Part shown: one piece after another, positions 5,753 through 7,580 of the stretch
Layout of the letters: each line of letters begins with the position of its first letter
Numbering within the stretch: the stretch's first letter is position 1
From: Thermodesulfobacteriota bacterium
GTDB taxonomy: Bacteria; Desulfobacterota; Desulfomonilia; Desulfomonilales; Desulfomonilaceae
Reading direction: 5' to 3'
Assembly: GCA_030837305.1 (NCBI GenBank)
Contig: JAUPKT010000386.1
Coordinates: 1-7,580, forward strand
Length of the DNA stretch: 7,580 nt
Position numbers and translations under genes: made by a program
The notes under the pieces: generated by a model
What the model saw: the letters and a program-made list of their open reading frames with translations, nothing else
What the model was told of the DNA's origin: nothing
Databases searched by the model: none

Positions 5753-6526
5753 ATGAAAATAGCCGTATCTGGAAAAGGTGGAGTTGGAAAGACGACTTTG
5801 AGCAGTCTGTTGGCCCGGTATTGGGGTCGAAGGGGGTATCGGGTTCTCGCCGTGGATGCCGATCCCGATGCGAATCTAGGCTCAGCGCTGGGAATAGATA
5901 CTTCAGGCATAACGCCCATCGCCAAGATGGAGGATCTTATTCATGAGCGCACGGGTACAAAACCGGGGACAGTAGGCGGTTTCTTCAAAATGAACCCTCG
6001 GGTGGACGACCTTCCTGATGCGTTGAGCAGAGAAAAGGACGGTGTGCGACTCTTGGTCATGGGCACGGTCAAGAAGGGGGGCGGAGGCTGTATATGTCCT
6101 GAGAGCGTTTTGCTGAAAGCGTTGATCAACCATCTTGTACTGTACCAGAAAGACGTCGTCATAATGGACATGGAGGCTGGGATTGAGCACCTGGGGAGAG
6201 GAACAGCCCAGGGCGTGGACCGGCTTGTGATCGTGGTGGAGCCGGGGAGAAGAAGCCTTGAAACGGCAACCAAGGTCAAGCAACTTACCAGTGACATCGG
6301 ACTAACACGGGTTGTCGCGGTGGGCAGCAAGGTTCACGACAGTACCGAAGAGGAATTTCTTCAAAATAATCTGGAGGGCATACCGTTGATCGGCATATTG
6401 CCATATTCCAAGGAAATCGCAGCCGCGGATTTGCAGAACAGGCCCCCATCCCTTGAAGATCCTGCCATTCTGGCGGCCATCGAAAAAATTGCTGCCGCGC
6501 TCGAAGAAAATGCACAAACTTCATGA
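5753..6526 (+). CDS. cooC: CO dehydrogenase nickel-insertion ATPase, CooC type
   Basis: CooC-type proteins are MinD/SIMIBI-class P-loop ATPases that assist nickel loading into the C-cluster of carbon monoxide dehydrogenase. The 257-residue product starts directly with MKIAVSGKGGVGKTT, the deviant Walker A with its signature lysine K8 and catalytic K13. Further marks are VDADPDANLG (34-43), the CIC pair C113/C115 that in characterised CooC binds metal at the dimer interface, and MDMEAGIEHLGRG (138-150). Length fits the family. Ribosome-site candidates are GGAAAG and AGGAAG within 12 bases of the ATG. It follows DUF3786 by 73 bp and precedes folD by 56 bp. No CO dehydrogenase gene is in the window; it probably lies nearby or elsewhere. 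The related AcsF, which serves acetyl-CoA synthase, is an alternative that cannot be excluded from sequence alone. Confidence 0.93.
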   Translation: MKIAVSGKGGVGKTTLSSLLARYWGRRGYRVLAVDADPDANLGSALGIDTSGITPIAKMEDLIHERTGTKPGTVGGFFKMNPRVDDLPDALSREKDGVRLLVMGTVKKGGGGCICPESVLLKALINHLVLYQKDVVIMDMEAGIEHLGRGTAQGVDRLVIVVEPGRRSLETATKVKQLTSDIGLTRVVAVGSKVHDSTEEEFLQNNLEGIPLIGILPYSKEIAAADLQNRPPSLEDPAILAAIEKIAAALEENAQTS

Positions 6527-6582
6527 TGGCCTGAGCAATGTCATGAAGAGTCCGTATAGAATGCCTTTGAAAGGAGGATTGC

Positions 6583-7461
6583 ATGTCGGCAAAGATCATT
6601 AGTGGAAATGAGGTTTCTCAGCAACTCAAAGACGAGATGAGAGAGGAAGTCGTTAAACTCAAAGCCCAGGGCCTTGAACCATGCCTGGCAGTTATCTTGG
6701 TGGGCGATGATCCTGCTTCCAAGGTGTACGTGCTGAACAAGAAAAAGGCGTGCGAGTTCATCGGCATAAGGTCCCTGGAGACGAGGCTCCCGGCTGACAC
6801 GACTACTGAACAGCTCCTCGAGGTGATCGAGGGCTACAATAAGGATAAATCGGTGCATGGCATTCTATGTCAGCTTCCACTGCCCAAGCATATACCTGAG
6901 ACAAAGATACTGCGGGCGATATATCCCGAGAAGGATGTAGACTGTTTTCACCCGTTCAATGTGGGTCTCATAAGTATAGGAGAAGTTCGATTCTTGCCGT
7001 GCACACCTGCTGGAGTCATTGAACTCATCAAGAGAGGCGGCTTCGAAACTTCAGGTAAGGACGTGGTGATTCTGGGTCGGAGCAACATTGTAGGGCGACC
7101 CCTTTCGAACATGCTTGATCAGCGCGACATGAATGCCACAGTGACCATGTGCCACACGAGAACGAAGAACCTCAAAGAGCGATGTCAAGCGGCAGACATT
7201 ATTATCGGGGCCATCGGGGTTCCGGAATTCCTGAAGGGAGACATGGTGCGGGAAGGGGCAGTGGTGATAGACGTGGGTATTAATCGCGTGGATGCCCCTG
7301 GAACGGAGAAAGGGTTCAAACTCGTGGGTGATGTAGCCTTTGATGAAGTAAAAGAGAAGGCTGCGGCTATTACTCCTGTTCCCGGAGGGGTTGGTCCGAT
7401 GACCATTGCCATGCTCATGAAGAACACCCTTACAGCCGCCAAAGAAACCGTGAAGAAGTAG
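6583..7461 (+). CDS. folD: Bifunctional methylenetetrahydrofolate dehydrogenase / methenyltetrahydrofolate cyclohydrolase
   Basis: FolD interconverts 5,10-methylene-, 5,10-methenyl- and 10-formyl-tetrahydrofolate, linking serine-derived C1 units to purines and, in anaerobes with the Wood-Ljungdahl pathway, forming part of the methyl branch. The 292-residue product has the full active site: Y49 and K53 in the YxxxK segment, Q97 in GILCQLPLP (93-101) and D120 in KDVDCFHPFNVG (117-128). The nucleotide-binding segment ILGRSNIVGRP and the C-terminal signature TPVPGGVGPMT are also present. C121 replaces the glycine common at this point in other FolDs. The start is secure: AAAGGAGG lies 5 bases upstream of ATG 6583. 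It is the last of the serA-DUF3786-cooC-folD run; neighbouring cooC supports a role in acetyl-CoA pathway carbon flow rather than biosynthesis alone, which is inference. Cytoplasmic, complete, no signs of damage. Confidence 0.98.
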   Translation: MSAKIISGNEVSQQLKDEMREEVVKLKAQGLEPCLAVILVGDDPASKVYVLNKKKACEFIGIRSLETRLPADTTTEQLLEVIEGYNKDKSVHGILCQLPLPKHIPETKILRAIYPEKDVDCFHPFNVGLISIGEVRFLPCTPAGVIELIKRGGFETSGKDVVILGRSNIVGRPLSNMLDQRDMNATVTMCHTRTKNLKERCQAADIIIGAIGVPEFLKGDMVREGAVVIDVGINRVDAPGTEKGFKLVGDVAFDEVKEKAAAITPVPGGVGPMTIAMLMKNTLTAAKETVKK

Positions 7462-7464
7462 CTT

Positions 7465-7495
7465 TGGAGCGAGTGCGCTGAACCAGCGCGCTCCA
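7465..7495 (+). terminator. Hairpin just after folD, no T-tail
   Basis: TGGAGCG (7465-7471) pairs with CGCTCCA (7489-7495). Inside, CGCT/AGCG extends the stem to 11 bp around a 5-base loop, with a 4-base bulge AGTG on the left side. It starts 4 bases after the folD stop. No T-run follows, so it is more likely a 3' end stabiliser or rho-linked stop than a standalone intrinsic terminator. Confidence 0.5.
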
Positions 7496-7506
7496 TAGAC
7501 AAACCA

Positions 7507-7543
7507 AGATCCCCGGGGCTAAAAGCGTCGGGGATTTATATTT
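7507..7543 (+). terminator. Probable intrinsic terminator of the serA-folD operon
   Basis: ATCCCCG (7509-7515) pairs with CGGGGAT (7529-7535). The stem extends at both ends (A-T and G-T pairs outside, GCT/AGC inside around an AAA loop) and is followed by the T-rich tail TTTATATTT (7535-7543). This is the usual form of a rho-independent terminator. Confidence 0.75.
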
Positions 7544-7557
7544 CCAGGGAAGTTTTG

Positions 7558-7580
7558 ATGGCTCACCTTACTCTTATAAC
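7558..7580 (+). CDS. Possible start of a following gene (partial, 7 codons)
   Basis: ATG at 7558 is preceded by AGGGAAG (7546-7552) at good ribosome-site spacing and opens MAHLTLI before the window ends. Seven codons are too few to identify it. If real, its leader overlaps or directly follows the terminator at 7507-7543, so it would be expressed by read-through or by a promoter inside that region. Confidence 0.35.

Overview
The window looks like chromosomal DNA from a strict or facultative anaerobe, most likely a sulfate-reducing or syntrophic member of the Desulfobacterota (former Deltaproteobacteria). This is inferred from three things: a CooC-type nickel ATPase next to folD (Wood-Ljungdahl / CO dehydrogenase chemistry), a DUF3786-type protein (a family I associate with anaerobes carrying that pathway), and a TGTCAT...ATGACA palindromic repeat of a kind often seen in Proteobacteria. 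Base composition is roughly balanced and I see no phage, transposase, CRISPR, tRNA or rRNA.

Left part, minus strand (1-2593). A VKOR-thioredoxin fusion (disulfide-bond formation) runs off the left edge. A gene-free stretch with a palindromic repeat follows. Then comes a probable two-gene unit transcribed leftward: coaE (last step of CoA synthesis), followed by an uncharacterised membrane-anchored zinc-ribbon protein.

Middle (2594-3440). A divergent intergenic region carries a good sigma70-like promoter driving a small unknown protein with a C-terminal membrane segment. After it lies a serA leader with an AT-rich dyad overlapping a candidate promoter and a strong 9-bp hairpin.

Right part, plus strand (3441-7580). 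serA, a DUF3786 protein, cooC and folD are co-directional with gaps of 13, 73 and 56 bp and read as one operon, closed by two hairpins, the second terminator-like. The logic is one-carbon and C2 metabolism: SerA makes the serine precursor (serine feeds C1 units into tetrahydrofolate), FolD interconverts methylene-, methenyl- and formyl-tetrahydrofolate, and CooC matures the nickel enzyme CO dehydrogenase. DUF3786 sits in the middle with no known job. A possible further gene starts at 7558 but only 7 codons are visible.

All six long genes belong to recognisable families. I did not find a clearly new multi-gene system. The most interesting unknowns are the DUF3786 protein in its C1 context, the structured serA leader, the mini-ORF leader before cooC, and the two small membrane proteins of unknown function.
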